From Heliocidaris tuberculata (Eukaryota > Echinodermata > Echinoidea > Camarodonta > Echinometridae): a stretch of 64,000 nt of DNA. Positions 11,681 through 24,139 of the stretch are shown piece after piece (position 1 is the stretch's first letter; each line of letters begins with the position of its first letter). The position numbers were made by a program, and so were the translations under genes. Below the pieces are notes generated by a model. It searched no databases and was not told the origin of the DNA. It was given only the letters and a program-made list of their open reading frames with translations. Location of the stretch: positions 26,783,499-26,847,498 of the forward strand of contig CM046846.1 of assembly GCA_025618425.1 (NCBI GenBank), given 5' to 3'.

Positions 11681-13555
11681 GTTACAAAGTGTTGTTGTTT
11701 TTTCAGTCACTTAGAAAAAAAGTTTATATTTTGACGTATGAGTTGGTAGAATTATTAAAATGATGGATGCACTAGCATTTGAACCGTAATGTTCTTCTCA
11801 TTCCTCATCACTTATAAGACACAATCATCAATTTTGGAATTTTATGAATGCTTTGCTCTGATCTATATCTGACATGCAACATCTATTATTTTGCTCCGAA
11901 GAAAGGAAGAAGAGGTGACAAGAAAGAAAGAAAACGAAGGATAGACCCTTCTCCGTCAATTTGATTGAGAGCGGGGATCATTTCTTGCGCGTGTTCAAAT
12001 ACCACAAAAATGATTCGTACTTACATCATATAACAGTATAATACTGACATTTCCATATCATTTCGTAACCTCATGTCCATTTTCTGGGGGAGTTATATAT
12101 CTTTTCAATACCAGGAAACAGAAGGGGGTGCAATACGGTACATGCAGTAGTCAAATTAATAGACCGTGAACTAGTTCGTCCTACTATGATCTAAAATCAG
12201 GTCCTCCGCATGATGATTATTCCGATCAAGAAGAAAATGGAGCATTGCTGGTTTTCAGCATTACTTCTCTGTTATTGTAAAATTGATTGAATAGTGAGCA
12301 AAAAAAGAGTTGTTGTGATCTTCTATTAAAATACGATATGAAACGTATCGTGAAATAATTTATTTTTTGCATGCCATGAAAGATACTGTCTTTAGTATGT
12401 CTGTCCTTATCTCCTGCCTATTCATGAAATGAACAAAAAACGTTAATTTGATTTCTTTGTTGATTTTAGAGGCTTTGATGTAGCAAACACTGGAAACCTC
12501 ACCCAAACTCTGTAACATTACGCCCTTAAAGAAAGCGTAATGTTCTCATAAAAAAATGTATATTCGTGCCCAATCCCCATTTTCATGGATGCGATATCCT
12601 CTTAAAATGACGTCAACTTCTTCTCGTGACGTCACATTTTGTAAACACAATAGGTAGTTGCCGAGGTGACGTGAGAGGCAAAAGGTTCAGAAAGATAACA
12701 AATGTTGTTTTGTTTGGATGAATCATCTGGGAATATCGGAGATTTTTATGTCTTTTTGCGGATGAAACGGAGCATTGTTTAGACGAAAGAGCCACTGTAT
12801 AAATAAAAATTGTTTGTCTGGCTGAGAATTGCTTTGATTTTTGTTGAGCCAACTTGTTATGACAATGCACTTTGGTCTATTTTCTTGTTTATGCGGGGTA
12901 GTTTCGAACGTGAGATGGACAGTGTGAGAATCAGATTGGTTTTATGCAAAGGCGTAACCAGATTTATCATGTGTGTGGGGGAGGGGGCATGCAGCCCAAG
13001 CCAAAATGCCGAAAATTGAACAAGCGCATTAACCTTGCGTTTGAGAAGAGGATGATAAAAGTGCGATACAAATGGTAAAAGGATCGTAAATAGCTCTCAA
13101 ACGTGCCCCCAAAGCTTGTAATAGCCATTTTGCGGAGGAGGGGGTGCCTCTTTGCCCCGCTGATAATGACGTCATCGAAGAAGTGGGAGTGAGAACCAAA
13201 ATCAAATGAAGCAGTTTGTTTACGAACCGAACAGTGATGAAAACAAGACATTCAGGCACTGGTGACAAGTTATGGATTTGATTTCAAAATGTAACAAAAA
13301 ATATCAAAATCACGAATACATTGTTAGCAGCTAGTACATCTCTTATGTCGGCAACATGCCAGCTTTTGTGAGAACATCTGACGTGTCGAGTCGCAAGTGC
13401 AGACGGTATTGTGCAAATAAAAATAAACTAGGCTTACATGTGACTAGAGCAATCGGGTGTAAAGGACTTTCCATTATAATACGCAAAATATTATTCACTT
13501 TCAACGCTGTGCATAAAGTCACAACGACCACATAAATCAAACAGTGCAAATCTAT
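11681..13555. other. no gene seen
   Basis: AT-rich sequence with a few 60-90-residue chance frames on both strands. Nothing recognisable. Confidence 0.4.
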
Positions 13556-13556
<1 letters not shown>

Positions 13557-13587
<31 letters not shown>

Positions 13588-13590
13588 AAA
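13557..13590. repeat. (GAAA)n microsatellite
   Basis: About eight tandem GAAA units. Confidence 0.95.
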
Positions 13591-13862
13591 GGTTTATGCC
13601 TTTAAGAACTTTCATTCAACTCAGTACGTTCAAAAGCATGAAAAGAGTTAACACTTAAAAATAAATGTATCACAGTAATGAGAACATTTGTATAATATTG
13701 ATGCTGTGTTGTCACAAAGATTTTGGTGAACAGTAAAACAACATAGCAAGTATGCAAGTGCGAATTTCATTTAGTATTAAAAAAAAAAAAACAACTAATA
13801 TCAAGAATTAGAATCAAGAGCGAGAGAAATTTGTCAGGATACCCTGTCAGACATCATCCTAA

Positions 13863-14039
13863 AGGGCAGGTCACATTTTTACCGATAATGTTAACGAAAA
13901 CGAGATTTGTCATGAAATGTACACCCTAGACTGCTCTACTATTAACAGACACGAACATACTCACACGTACACACATTATAATAGGGTGTACTTTTAATTG
14001 AAAATCTCCTTATCGTTATCGGACAATGTGACAAGCCCT
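13863..14039. mobile_element. PIF/Harbinger-type MITE with TAA target duplication
   Basis: The element starts agggcaggtcacatttttac and ends ggacaatgtgacaagccct; the ends are imperfect inverted repeats, and the internal pair gtacaccct / agggtgtac is also inverted. It is flanked by TAA on both sides (13860-13862 and 14040-14042), the 3-bp duplication expected of PIF/Harbinger transposition. 177 bp, no coding capacity. Confidence 0.7.
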
Positions 14040-14597
14040 TAATTCGCACCATGTTCGGTTTCTTCTCAAGCATGAATGTGGAATATGTATATGCGATATG
14101 GAAAGTGTAATAATTCATATCTTTCATGACTGATTCGAATCGCCAATCTTTCCTGAGAATGGTAGTCGTAGTCCGATTACATGGTAGGGCCTAAGCGGTG
14201 GGCGTATAAGGGTACTACTGTACTATACGAGATAAATATAAAATTCTGTTGTTACTTAGGATGAGGATGGAGCTGTATTTTACTCCAAAACAATTTATGT
14301 ACAATTCTTTTAAATATTTCTTGCATTTCGTTATTTTCATTTTATCCTTTGGGGTCTATGACACAAAGCAAATCAAAATGGTTATAAAAAGCTCAATAGC
14401 CAGGAAGGGAAACACCCAGGTGCGATATTTCCATTGAAAATGCAATTTTACGTAATTTTTACATTTCGTTAAGTGTATTTATATGAAACGCACTCGAAAA
14501 CAAAGAAAACGTCCGTGCGAATGGTTATCGAAATCCATAACATATATGTTATTTTGAATACTATACCCTCCCTACCATCCATTATTTCAAAAATATA

Positions 14598-14697
<100 letters not shown>

Positions 14698-14720
14698 GTA
14701 TGTTTGTCTGTTTAGGTGTG

Positions 14721-14780
<60 letters not shown>
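14721..14780. repeat. (TC)n microsatellite
   Basis: CT dinucleotide array directly downstream of the TA array. Confidence 0.95.
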
Positions 14781-14939
14781 CTCACCACTTATATCGATAT
14801 TGATTGCTCATTGTGTTGGTATGCCAATTCAACACCTTATAACATGAACTTGTAATCTACATCAAATTTCTTTCTTGCCCAATATCAACACTGATTAAAG
14901 AGAATAAAAGGTAAGTTAGATTCCTTGGAAACTTACAGG

Positions 14940-15095
14940 CGGTGAAACCGGGTCATCGTAGAATGATGGCGCGGCGCTTTGCCGGAAGAGAATTGGGCGC
15001 AAATCGGTTTAACTACTCGCCTGCAGCGAATAAAAAGTGTCTTGCAGAGAGAGAGCATTCCGCCGGAACTTGTGGACTGTAACCGCGTTCACACG
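14940..15095. promoter_or_regulatory. CpG-rich unique segment, possible regulatory element
   Basis: Stands out from AT-rich flanks by GC and CpG density (gatggcgcggcgctttgccg, cattccgccggaactt, accgcgttcacacg). No long frame. It could be a promoter, enhancer or an unrecognised exon; the sequence alone does not decide. Confidence 0.25.
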
Positions 15096-15759
15096 TAATC
15101 ATGGTAATTAGTACGAATCAAAGCTGGAACAGGGGAGAAAAAAAAAGAAGAAAGAAACAAGATGTAAAAGATATAAGAAGGACATTGTTTTTGCTAGTCG
15201 GACAATTTTCGGATAAATCGGTCGGCAAATTTAGTCCAACAACAACCCCCCCCCCCCCCCCTCTTCCTTTCAAGATGGTGACCAAGGCTATGTTACAAGC
15301 ATGTCATGGTAAACGTTTTCAAAAATACTGGGCCTACTATTGTTAATAAAACATAACATTTGATTTTTTTTTTAGTAATGACTTCTGTCAAAGACGCATA
15401 CAAAGGACACCACGAATCTATTCTACATGTACGATCACTTGTATACACCGCAGGTTACCATGGTTACTGGGCTCCATCTTAAAAAGGGAGATGAGACTAG
15501 GATGGAATGGTGCACATCTATAAATTTCAACAATGTTGATTGGCATCTTTTAAAAAAAAAAAAACAGAATGAGAGAGAGGAATGCTCTGCAGGGAATGGA
15601 GATGGTGCAAATCATGTGTGACCCAAGACAGTGACGGTGGTGATGATTAAAACGATATCCATGTTCATAAAACGATCAGTGTTTACGATTAAAAACGGTT
15701 CAGTATTTACTATCTGAAGAGTTATTCAAGAGTGGAGATAGTGCACATCATGTGTGTCT

Positions 15760-16065
15760 CAGGTGATGATTACGACGACAGTGATGATGACGATGGAGAT
15801 GGAGATGATAATGATGATAATGGTGGAGATGATGATTATGATGATGATGATGGTGATAATGATAATGATGATAATGATGCCGGTTATAATGATGACGATG
15901 GTGATAATGATGATGATGGTGATGATAATGATGGTGATGATGATGACGATGATAATGGTGACGGGGGTGATGATCAAGATGATGATGATGATAAGAGGTA
16001 AGGTGATGTCTATGATGGCGATAGTGACAATGATGGTGATGGTGACGGTGATGGTGATACACGAG
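15760..16065. repeat. imperfect (GAT)n trinucleotide repeat
   Basis: About 300 bp of GAT/GAC/AAT/GGT triplets. It keeps three frames open at once (poly-Asp, poly-Met/Ile and, on the other strand, poly-His), which is a repeat signature rather than a gene. Confidence 0.95.
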
Positions 16066-16740
16066 CCAAAATAATGATGACGAGTTAATTATTGAAAGTA
16101 ACACAAGCAAGGGCTACAGCTTTAGAGCAATGCCTTCCAAGGAGTAGAAATGTTACATATCGGGGGCGAGTTCAGCGATAATGACTGCATGACCCCACAC
16201 AATCAATGCTTTAGCCACATAATGTTTTTGCTTGCTCCTACGCACTGTTAAAATACACACTGATAGTTTGTTTAGTAGACCACACTCCATTGTTAGTTCG
16301 ATTTTTGGTAGGCATATAGCTATGGTTTGGATGAATATATCAGTTACCAAAGTACAGTTTATTAGGCAGGTAGTATAGGTAAATATTTTTGTAAACAGAA
16401 TTTAGTTTAGAGTTCTTTAGTAGAATCGAATGTGAATATATTGAAATACATGGGGACTTTGAAACTGTATTTCCACTACCACAAGTTACAAAACTTCTTT
16501 TTGCATTAATTTTGGTGAATTGACTGTTCTATTCAGGAATTTTGTCTTTGTCTTTATCTTTTCCAACAAATTATCTATTATTTTTTAATTTTTTTTAAAC
16601 AGTTTGAACATTTGCATAAAATATTATACATGGGGTTCCCTTCAGGAGCATGCGAATCCCGATTGTTTTTCTTGTATGTTTATTGTGGTTGTTGTTGTAG
16701 TTTTTGTGCATATTGTCTAGGGGCTGACTTGTGAGTTTGG
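16066..16740. other. no gene seen
   Basis: AT-rich intergenic sequence without supported features. Confidence 0.4.
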
Positions 16741-16744
16741 AGAG

Positions 16745-17235
16745 TTTTAAGTCAGGGACGTCGTTATTTCGCCTTGTGGGTCAGTCGATCTGTGGTCGGA
16801 GGAGTGTCGGTTAATCATCCGGTTGCGGCGTAATTTCTGGGCCCATTTTCCTCCCGATCAGCCCCAGACACTGTATTTGTGATTTTTTTCCCTTCATAAT
16901 GATTATAAGCAAGTTAAGAATACATCCACAGTCAAATCATACAATACATGTTCTATAAATGTTATAATTCCACTTTTCTTCAATGAAAACCACAGGGTCT
17001 AGAGATAATATTCATGAATGGAAAACCCTGTTGAAATTAATGCCTGACAACTGCCTCTGATATTCAGTCAGCTCCTGTGTGTGAACACACCGGTATTAGT
17101 CACACAGAACCTAATTGATGGGGCTATTACCTGGTTAGCCTGGTGGTAGCCTTCATTAACCGTGTAACCCGCGTTACGACTCATTAAAATCAATCAGACC
17201 ACTCAAGCACAGCAAGAAAGCCATGGAGTCATTTA
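16745..17235. promoter_or_regulatory. complex unique sequence, candidate developmental enhancer
   Basis: About 490 bp of balanced composition, free of simple repeats and without a long frame, in a repeat-rich desert. It contains several homeodomain-like cores (cctaattgatgg, cattaaaatcaatcag, ccttcattaac), a tattcatgaatgg palindrome-like word and an E-box-like cagctcctg neighbourhood. Short cores occur by chance, so the evidence is only that it looks constrained. Confidence 0.25.
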
Positions 17236-18045
17236 CACACTGTAGTGGCGTATCCAGCATGGGATGTAAACTGGCCCCCCTTTTTTGCAGCCTTCTCCGA
17301 TAAAACTTTAGAATTACTTTTTTCTTTAGTAACAATGGATGCCTAAGATTGTATATGAAGTGTTTAAGCGTTTCGAAATATTTCGGGGGAGCATGCCCTC
17401 AGATTCCCTATAGTTGGCCTGCCTACTGCCCCGGGTACATGTCTCTCTCCCCCTCCCCCCCCCCTTCCCCCACTGCGTTTCGATAATATGCCACTGCAAG
17501 AAGTTGTAAAACAGTTCATTTAAAAAACGTCGTTGAGGTCTCGGTATGGCAGCGAATCAAAAGCTGCCGAAATGTGCTGCGATTACTCTGATCATTTTAA
17601 AGGTAAAATTCAAGTTTTAAAGGCGGTTACGAAACAAGAAAAATGGTGGAAAATTTGGTGATTTTTATAGTTCTCATGTTTAATTTCGTAAACTCTGATG
17701 GAACTGTGCAAAAAGATGCAGATTGAATATGACAATAGACAGAATAATCTTAAAGTTGCAAAAAGGATTGTTTCAGATGAAATCCAGGACTTTTGCAAGA
17801 GAGAAAAGGAGTTTGATTTGTCCATTATATATAACTTAAAATACCATTTTACTTATCATCTCACGTGTACTGAATGAAGTAACCTATCGGATGTTTAAAT
17901 GATATGAAAACCATCCATCCGTTCCTGGTATGCCCCCAAAGCGAAGCGTTTAGCATTACTAATCAAATACGACGTAACCCTTTCGTATAGTTCATTCCCT
18001 TTACTATTACATTTAATTAAATCAAAATTTCTCTACTTTCATCAA
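17236..18045. other. no gene seen
   Basis: AT-rich with a C-run around 17450-17464. No supported gene. Confidence 0.4.
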
Positions 18046-18049
18046 AGCA

Positions 18050-18290
18050 TTGCCCTTTTTGATGGCGGATGGCAGGCGACAACACCTGAACGCGCGCGTG
18101 TATTGGGTCGGCGTATCTCGTCTTAATTTGTTTTCCCTCTCCGTCCGTCGGCAGTCGCGCGTTTGTTGCTTCAACTGTGTTTATGCATTCGGCAGACGAA
18201 GGCCCTCTGCGCGGTCGCCCTTTTTAGAACGCAATAATAAATCCGTCATTAGACCTTCGCTGACGAGCATAGCACGATAGGTATGAGATA
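18050..18290 (+). promoter_or_regulatory. CpG-rich island with a short open frame
   Basis: CpG dinucleotides are dense (cgcgcgcgtg, gtcggcgtatctcgtc, ccgtccgtcggcagtcgcgcg). A 76-codon frame (18050-18280) starts near gatggcggatggc but has no recognisable domain. It could be a first exon or a promoter; I lean to a regulatory island. Confidence 0.25.
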
Positions 18291-18514
18291 TGCTTCCGAT
18301 TAAAAGACTGAGATATGGGGTTAAGTCAGATTAGGCCTTCTGATTACAGCCAGTTTGTATCATGTGAGCTGGGTCAAATGTATATCACTTGAATAATGCA
18401 TGTATTAAACTACGATTGCCACTCTCAACCCAGGTGTAACATACAGGTGTAGCATAAATGGATACCGGGTATAGGAAGTAATTCATCGAATGCTTTAAGC
18501 GCCTTGTGATAGAT

Positions 18515-18650
18515 TTTCTTTTTTTTCCCCCATCTCTCTTTCTCTCTTTCTCTCTTTTTCTCTCTATCAATTTCTCACATTCTCTCTCTCTTTCTCTCTA
18601 TTAATTTCTCACATTCTCTCTCTTTCTCTCTCTCAATTTCTCACATTCTT

Positions 18651-18682
<32 letters not shown>

Positions 18683-18685
18683 ACT
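18515..18685. repeat. (TC)n-rich tract with ~45-bp higher-order repeat
   Basis: CT-rich array in which the phrase tcaatttctcacattctctc recurs three times (about 18568, 18600 and 18633), so a longer tandem unit overlays the dinucleotide repeat. Confidence 0.85.
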
Positions 18686-18689
18686 ATCG

Positions 18690-21600
18690 TTTACTTTCTC
18701 CTCCCCTTACTCATCTGCCTGTCCCTCCATATCCCTCTGTTCCAATGCCTGATCTTCTTTGTTGTTATACAAACTGTATTTTTCTATGAGCTTTCTTACA
18801 TAGACCTGTCATGAATACAATATGAGATGATTTATAACGACCCTATTGACATCACGTATTGAAGATCATCCTGCAACATCAAACAAACCAAAATCATAAA
18901 TTCACGAATACTTGGGGCCATCTTAAGTGTGCTTACATAAGAAAATACAAATGTGATAATTGATAAGACGAAACATCAGTTGCGTGGCTATGGAGGCAGG
19001 GGGCATGTGTCCCCTTCCAATCAATGGGGAAAAGGAGAACAAAAGACAGGAAAAAGAAGGGGGAAAAGACAGGAAAAGGGGAGAGGTGAACACGGAACGT
19101 GGATTAAAGACCCTACGACCCTTCCCACATCCTTTCCTTAAATAATGACCTTGTTAAGTTGAATTTTCATCCACTAAGTAAGACCGGTGACGCCCCCCCC
19201 CCCCCCAATGATGCTGGTGCCCCTCCAAGTCATGGACTCATCACGCTACTTTACTGCGAAAGGTTGAAAGTGAAAATGGGGAACTGCATAACAGCAACCC
19301 AGATTTCGTTTTACATGTCGGATGCTATTGAGAAGCTTTCCCTTGTTTACTACTTTACACGATCTCCAAAAATCAGTCGAGGAGCTACGACGGTACAAGA
19401 CAAGGATTTGTACTTTAACTCTAGTGTAATTCTAATTTTCGTCATAAAAAGATTTAGCTGAGACAGTTTACAGCTTCAGTTAGCATTTCAGTAATCCCAA
19501 TGACCTGTTTTCAGTTATAATCGCCATTTCAAACGGAGCAAGAGATAAAGTTGAAGCATACTTAACCCACAGCAGTTCAGTGTCACCTTTTACTGACGTT
19601 TCTGCATTATCTTTTGATCCAAAATGCTATGAGTTACAGGTAAGACATGCGCAGAAAGAGCAAAAATCAAAGTAGATTTTGAGTCCACTTATGTTGCAGT
19701 TTACTGTGCCCGTTATGAATAAGAACGATTTACTTGAAAATAAGGAAAGTGCCATTCCAAAATGCACACAGAGTATAACCTTCAGTTTTTTAAAACCCTA
19801 TATGAAGTTTGTTGACTGACTGTCAAGGCCTGTGCAATCGAAAAGTGAATTAATAATGTGCACATAAAAATTACATGTATATACATGTAGGCCTACATGC
19901 ACGCACATTTTAAGATCAATATACATGTACGTAACAAAATCAATGAACTGAATACAAATATAAATATAGGCCTTATGATAGATTAACTAAATAATCCTTT
20001 ATTTCAAATCCATGGATTTATTCTAGTATATTTCTTGAGTACCTTCAGCAATATTAACAACCGTTATCTGAAGCAGTATCTCAAACATAATTCGATACAA
20101 GATTATGAACAATCAGATATGAATCAACATGATGGGTAAAAAAAAGTGGGGGTGCTTTAGCCCCAAATGCACCCCTCTTTTACCGGTCTCTTTTTTGGGG
20201 TAACTTATGCGCAAGACTTGGAGATGAGCAAAATCCTTAACATGGCTGAATGATGAATATCCAATCGAGCATTACAATTTGACATTTTCCACGGCAAAAT
20301 TTTAAGTCGACAGTCATCTGTAAAGATCTACTGCTTTACTATTTAGGCCACACCGACGTAAGCATGGATCAAATGTGGGTGACAAAAGCAAATGAAGGGA
20401 GAGGAAAAATATGCAGGGGAAGAAAGAGACAATGGGTAAGAGAAAGAATAAACTGGAAAGTATGTGCGTGTGAAAGAGAGAGATTAGCATGATTAGAGAG
20501 AGAATGTTAGAGAGCGGAGATTAAAGAGATAGAGAGGGGAGAATGACAACAAATTAAATAAAGTAAAGTTGTCTCATCATATACTTCTAAAAACATACAT
20601 GTTCTACGAGACTCTTAGAACATTTCACCTTTAAGTTGAACACTTTTGCTTTCCTAATGACGGGTTCAAATGAAATAAAATGCAACAAACGACTCAAACT
20701 ATGTTTGTTTTTCTCGCGTTATACATGACACCCCTTGAATTGACGCAGACGTCAGACCTAGCCAAGTCTTGGGCAAAAGGACACACATCTTGTTTTGTAT
20801 CATGCAGACGAGTTGGTGGGAAGAATAGAAAAAGAGTGTGCCAAAACTTTCGGAACTTTCGTGAAATGCCTACACATTTGCGGAAGTATTCGAGTCCAAC
20901 TGTTTTATTTCCAAATTATAATTGCTTTAACCTTTATGCCCGTTAATGTACCAAACTGCTAAAATTTATAAACGTTTCTGAACTCTTGCTGTGCTGGTGT
21001 CATATGTAAGTGACACACAGACTTGGTACTTTCAATCACACATTGCTCCACCAAGAAATATGTACATGGTGGTCAATTTAGAACAATGTTTAGAGCATGA
21101 ATTAAGTATTAAATGTCTAAAAAAATATTATATCATGCTTCCATGCATTTATCATGTTTATGGAGAAAATTACAGATTCTGTACAGGATCTTTTCTCACT
21201 TTGGAATTAATCAATAGTAAACAAACGAGGAACAGAAACTTGGAGGACAGAAGGGTAAATGATTGTCATTTTACAATAATTCTCACAATCTCGGAACAAG
21301 CAAAATCCATTGGCAAAGTAAGAGTTAATACAAAGATTTCTCTAACCGTTATGCAGACGTCAGTATGTAGGCCTATTGTTTAAAAACGTTCATTCTACAG
21401 CGCGGTATGTATTCGGTTATTGCAGCATTAAACCTCAGGATATTGCCGTGATTTGGACATTATAATCAATTACGCAATTACGACGATGGAAATTTGGTCT
21501 ATCAACATGAAATAGTATTCTACTTCCGACTTTAGTCTTCTGCAGACTTCAGAGACAATACTTGGCTCGAGATTTTATGATTTTCCTGCTTTAGATATGA

Positions 21601-21925
21601 TATCCATAAATAGTGTTATTATCATTAAAACGATTAGAATGTCTAAAGGGGGAATTAAGGGTAAAAGAATTCAATCATGTAATCGTTGTATGTAAGATTT
21701 TGATTCGCTGTATACATTCTCCATTTACTAAAGTTTATGTGAAAGGAGATTTCTATAATTTATTAATTAAGCATTAACCCTAAATCATGTCGATACATGA
21801 TTGAGTTATTAACTGTTCTAACTGATAGAATACCACATGAAACCAGGGTTGCAAGGGTTCACTTGGAAGTACAGTTATGCAGAGTGTTCTTCTAATGGAC
21901 TAGAAATACATTCCATCAAAAAGAG
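18690..21925. other. gene desert; no supported gene
   Basis: AT-rich. A 130-codon frame at 20991-21383 and a 100-codon frame at 19159-19461 have no recognisable motifs, no codon bias and no splice context. A C-run lies at 19193-19206. Confidence 0.4.
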
Positions 21926-21929
21926 ATAA

Positions 21930-22147
21930 TTAACCGGTTGACTACTGACTTCTCTCATTCCCATATGCTTAATACAGTAACCACCAGGGGAGCGTTTCAT
22001 CAAGTATTTTGTCAGTGATTTTTACCGACAAATTTGCTCTCAGCCAATCAGATGCACGGATTTCAGTAGCTTATAACAGTTGTCAGTAAAAATCACTGAC
22101 AAAACACTTGATGAAACACTCCCCAGGTTGCAGTAGGCAATGGGTCA
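21930..22147. repeat. short inverted repeat, family 'taacccgttgactactg', copy 3, split by another element
   Basis: The left half runs taaccggttgactactgact through acagtaaccacc, then a 138-bp foldback intervenes, and the right half resumes gttgcagtaggcaatgggtc. Comparison with copies at 2879 and 5180 shows the two halves were once contiguous. Confidence 0.7.
21987..22124. mobile_element. 138-bp foldback MITE nested in an older repeat
   Basis: Starts ggggagcgtttcatcaagta and ends with its near complement cacttgatgaaacactcccc; the arms match for about 44 bp with few mismatches, around a ~50-bp centre containing gctctcagccaatcagatgc. A second copy is at 29031-29168. Confidence 0.8.
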
Positions 22148-22388
22148 AACATGTTCTCAATAATCACTACAGAGAGTTGAGCCTATTGAACTGAAGTGTA
22201 ACTGTATTTAGTATTTCTACAGGTCTCTTGCTATGCAATTACTTTTAAGATATATATATATATATATCCCGGCGGAGACAGTTTTTGCAAACCCTGCAGT
22301 TATTTCCACAAAAAGGAAGTCAGTAAGGAGGAACAATGAATTTAGCTACGCAAATTATTTCTCTCATTCAATTCAATTGATTTCTCAC

Positions 22389-22390
<2 letters not shown>

Positions 22391-22464
<74 letters not shown>
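22391..22464. repeat. (TA)n followed by poly-T
   Basis: TA array 22391-22427, then a nearly pure T run to 22464. A smaller TA array is at about 22250-22267. Confidence 0.95.
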
Positions 22465-22468
<4 letters not shown>

Positions 22469-22469
22469 G

Positions 22470-23155
22470 GAGATAATATACTATAAAGAAAGGCATAGGA
22501 ATGTGAATCAACTAGTCAACCGACGGTTTCCTTGTTGACTCTCCTTCTGGTAATTAGCATAATTTGTGAATTGCCAGAAATAACGAGAAAGAATGATATC
22601 ATTACACCTTTGCTATCCCTGAAAGAAGATAAAACTACACGGTTTATTCGATACAATAGCGGATCTAAGGTGCACAAACGCCCCGTGCCCCCCCCCCCCC
22701 ACCAACTGGCATAATCTGAAGTAAAAATAACAAAACTGCCCTTGCGTGCATTTTTAGAATTATGCCCCCTTTTTTTTCTTTTACAAAATCATGGACCCGC
22801 CCTTGCTTCTATGTACTTTGTTTGCAAAGTTCATCAATAAATGTACGGAAGAGTTAATGAGAGATAGGAGTCGACCTTGAGATGAGGGGGCAGATTCTTA
22901 CCTTTCTACCAGTCTACATGTGCAGTCCATACCGGCGCCAACGGATTAAACCCTTCTTCCGCCCGCCCCGCAATTTGTACTTTTTTTCGGCTACAGACAA
23001 TGCAGACGAAGGGACACTTCACACGGTCGCTTTTGGGGGGATATTCTTACGAGTGTGAAGTGAGTCTAAAATCTTACATAATTTCAAATTCGTGGTTAAT
23101 CAGCACATTTAGACAAAGGATAATATACCAAAAACGAATGAACCGCAGAAGAAAT
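22470..23155. other. no gene seen
   Basis: Includes a C-run near 22690-22701. No supported coding sequence. Confidence 0.4.
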
Positions 23156-23159
23156 CAGG

Positions 23160-23490
23160 ATAGCTATACCCCCGGACAACTAACCTTAAGGACAACTACA
23201 CCCTATACGACAATTACATCCGGAAAAACTACCCCGAGAACAAGCATTCATAAGTAAAAATCTCCTCGGAAAATTGCCCCTTAGAATAACCAAATTGCCC
23301 TCAGACAACTAAGCATGAATAGCGGTATTCAAATTAAGTGCTATAGTTGCGCGGGAGGAGCTGTCCGGGACAATTTCCTACAGGGCAATTTTCCTAGGGC
23401 GCAGTATTTCGGGGGTGGTTCTCTAGTGGATATGGTAGAGTATAGGTAGTTGTCCTATCGAGCAATTTTCGGGGGTAATTGTCAGAAGTG
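23160..23490. mobile_element. foldback element with ~20-bp sub-repeats in each arm
   Basis: The left arm repeats variations of (c)ggacaactaccc / gacaattac / aaaattgcccc. The right arm repeats the complements (gggcaattttcctagggc, gggggtggttctctag, gtagttgtcctatcg, gggggtaattgtcagaag). Inverted arms built of short tandem repeats are the layout of Foldback-type elements. Ends are approximate. Confidence 0.6.
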
Positions 23491-23934
23491 ATGGTCCATG
23501 AGGAAGTAGAACTAAACAAACAACAATCAACAGACACAATTATCAATGCTCAATAAATATACATGTAGATCATCATAATTCCACATTTAAAAAAAAAAAT
23601 GGAAACTCACTAAAACTGCGAATCTACCAGTGCATCTATCTTGTACTCATTCGTTTTTATTTCCAATATACATGAAATGCATGGATGCTACAGACAATAA
23701 AAAACAAAGATTACACCCACGGCTAACATTTATGAATGGGACTAGACAAAGGACATATAAAAATACATTGCCAACTCTTGTTGCCGAGCCAAACTATGCG
23801 CCAATGAATCAGCCAAAACTTGTCAACTTGTGATTTACCATCTCTTGAACGAAACTAAACTGAACTAATGGCAATCATCACTATGTTATTTTTACATAGT
23901 CATCGTCTTGTAAATTACAAATTGATAGGCTCTA

Positions 23935-24135
23935 TCTTTGTTTAAAAATTAAGTCATTCTGAATATAACTTGGAGCGATCGAACAGGTATTATCTGCGTA
24001 TCGAATAAAGTGGGGGGAAAATCGAAACTCAACAAAAATCATTAACATACAAAATGAACTACAGAGGTCCAAGAATAGATCCCTGAGGAATACCGTTTTG
24101 ATTATTCTTTTAAAATAGAAATATGTGACAGTATG
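23935..24135 (-). pseudogene. decayed LINE reverse-transcriptase fragment (minus strand)
   Basis: On the minus strand, NGIPQGSILGPL matches the RT motif before the catalytic box, followed by FILYVNDFC, and after a frameshift RYADNTCSIAPSYIQ, the YADDT box with the second Asp changed to Asn. In-frame stops confirm it is dead. Same protein region as the fragment at 11440 but a different lineage (GIPQGS versus GVPQGT). Confidence 0.75.
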
Positions 24136-24139
24136 GTTC

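Noticed and set aside
15732..16110. Poly-Asp, poly-Met/Ile and poly-His frames
   Set aside because: Products of the same imperfect GAT repeat read in different frames and strands.
20991..21383. 130-residue plus-strand frame
   Set aside because: No motif, no codon bias, AT-rich, no splice context; likely chance.
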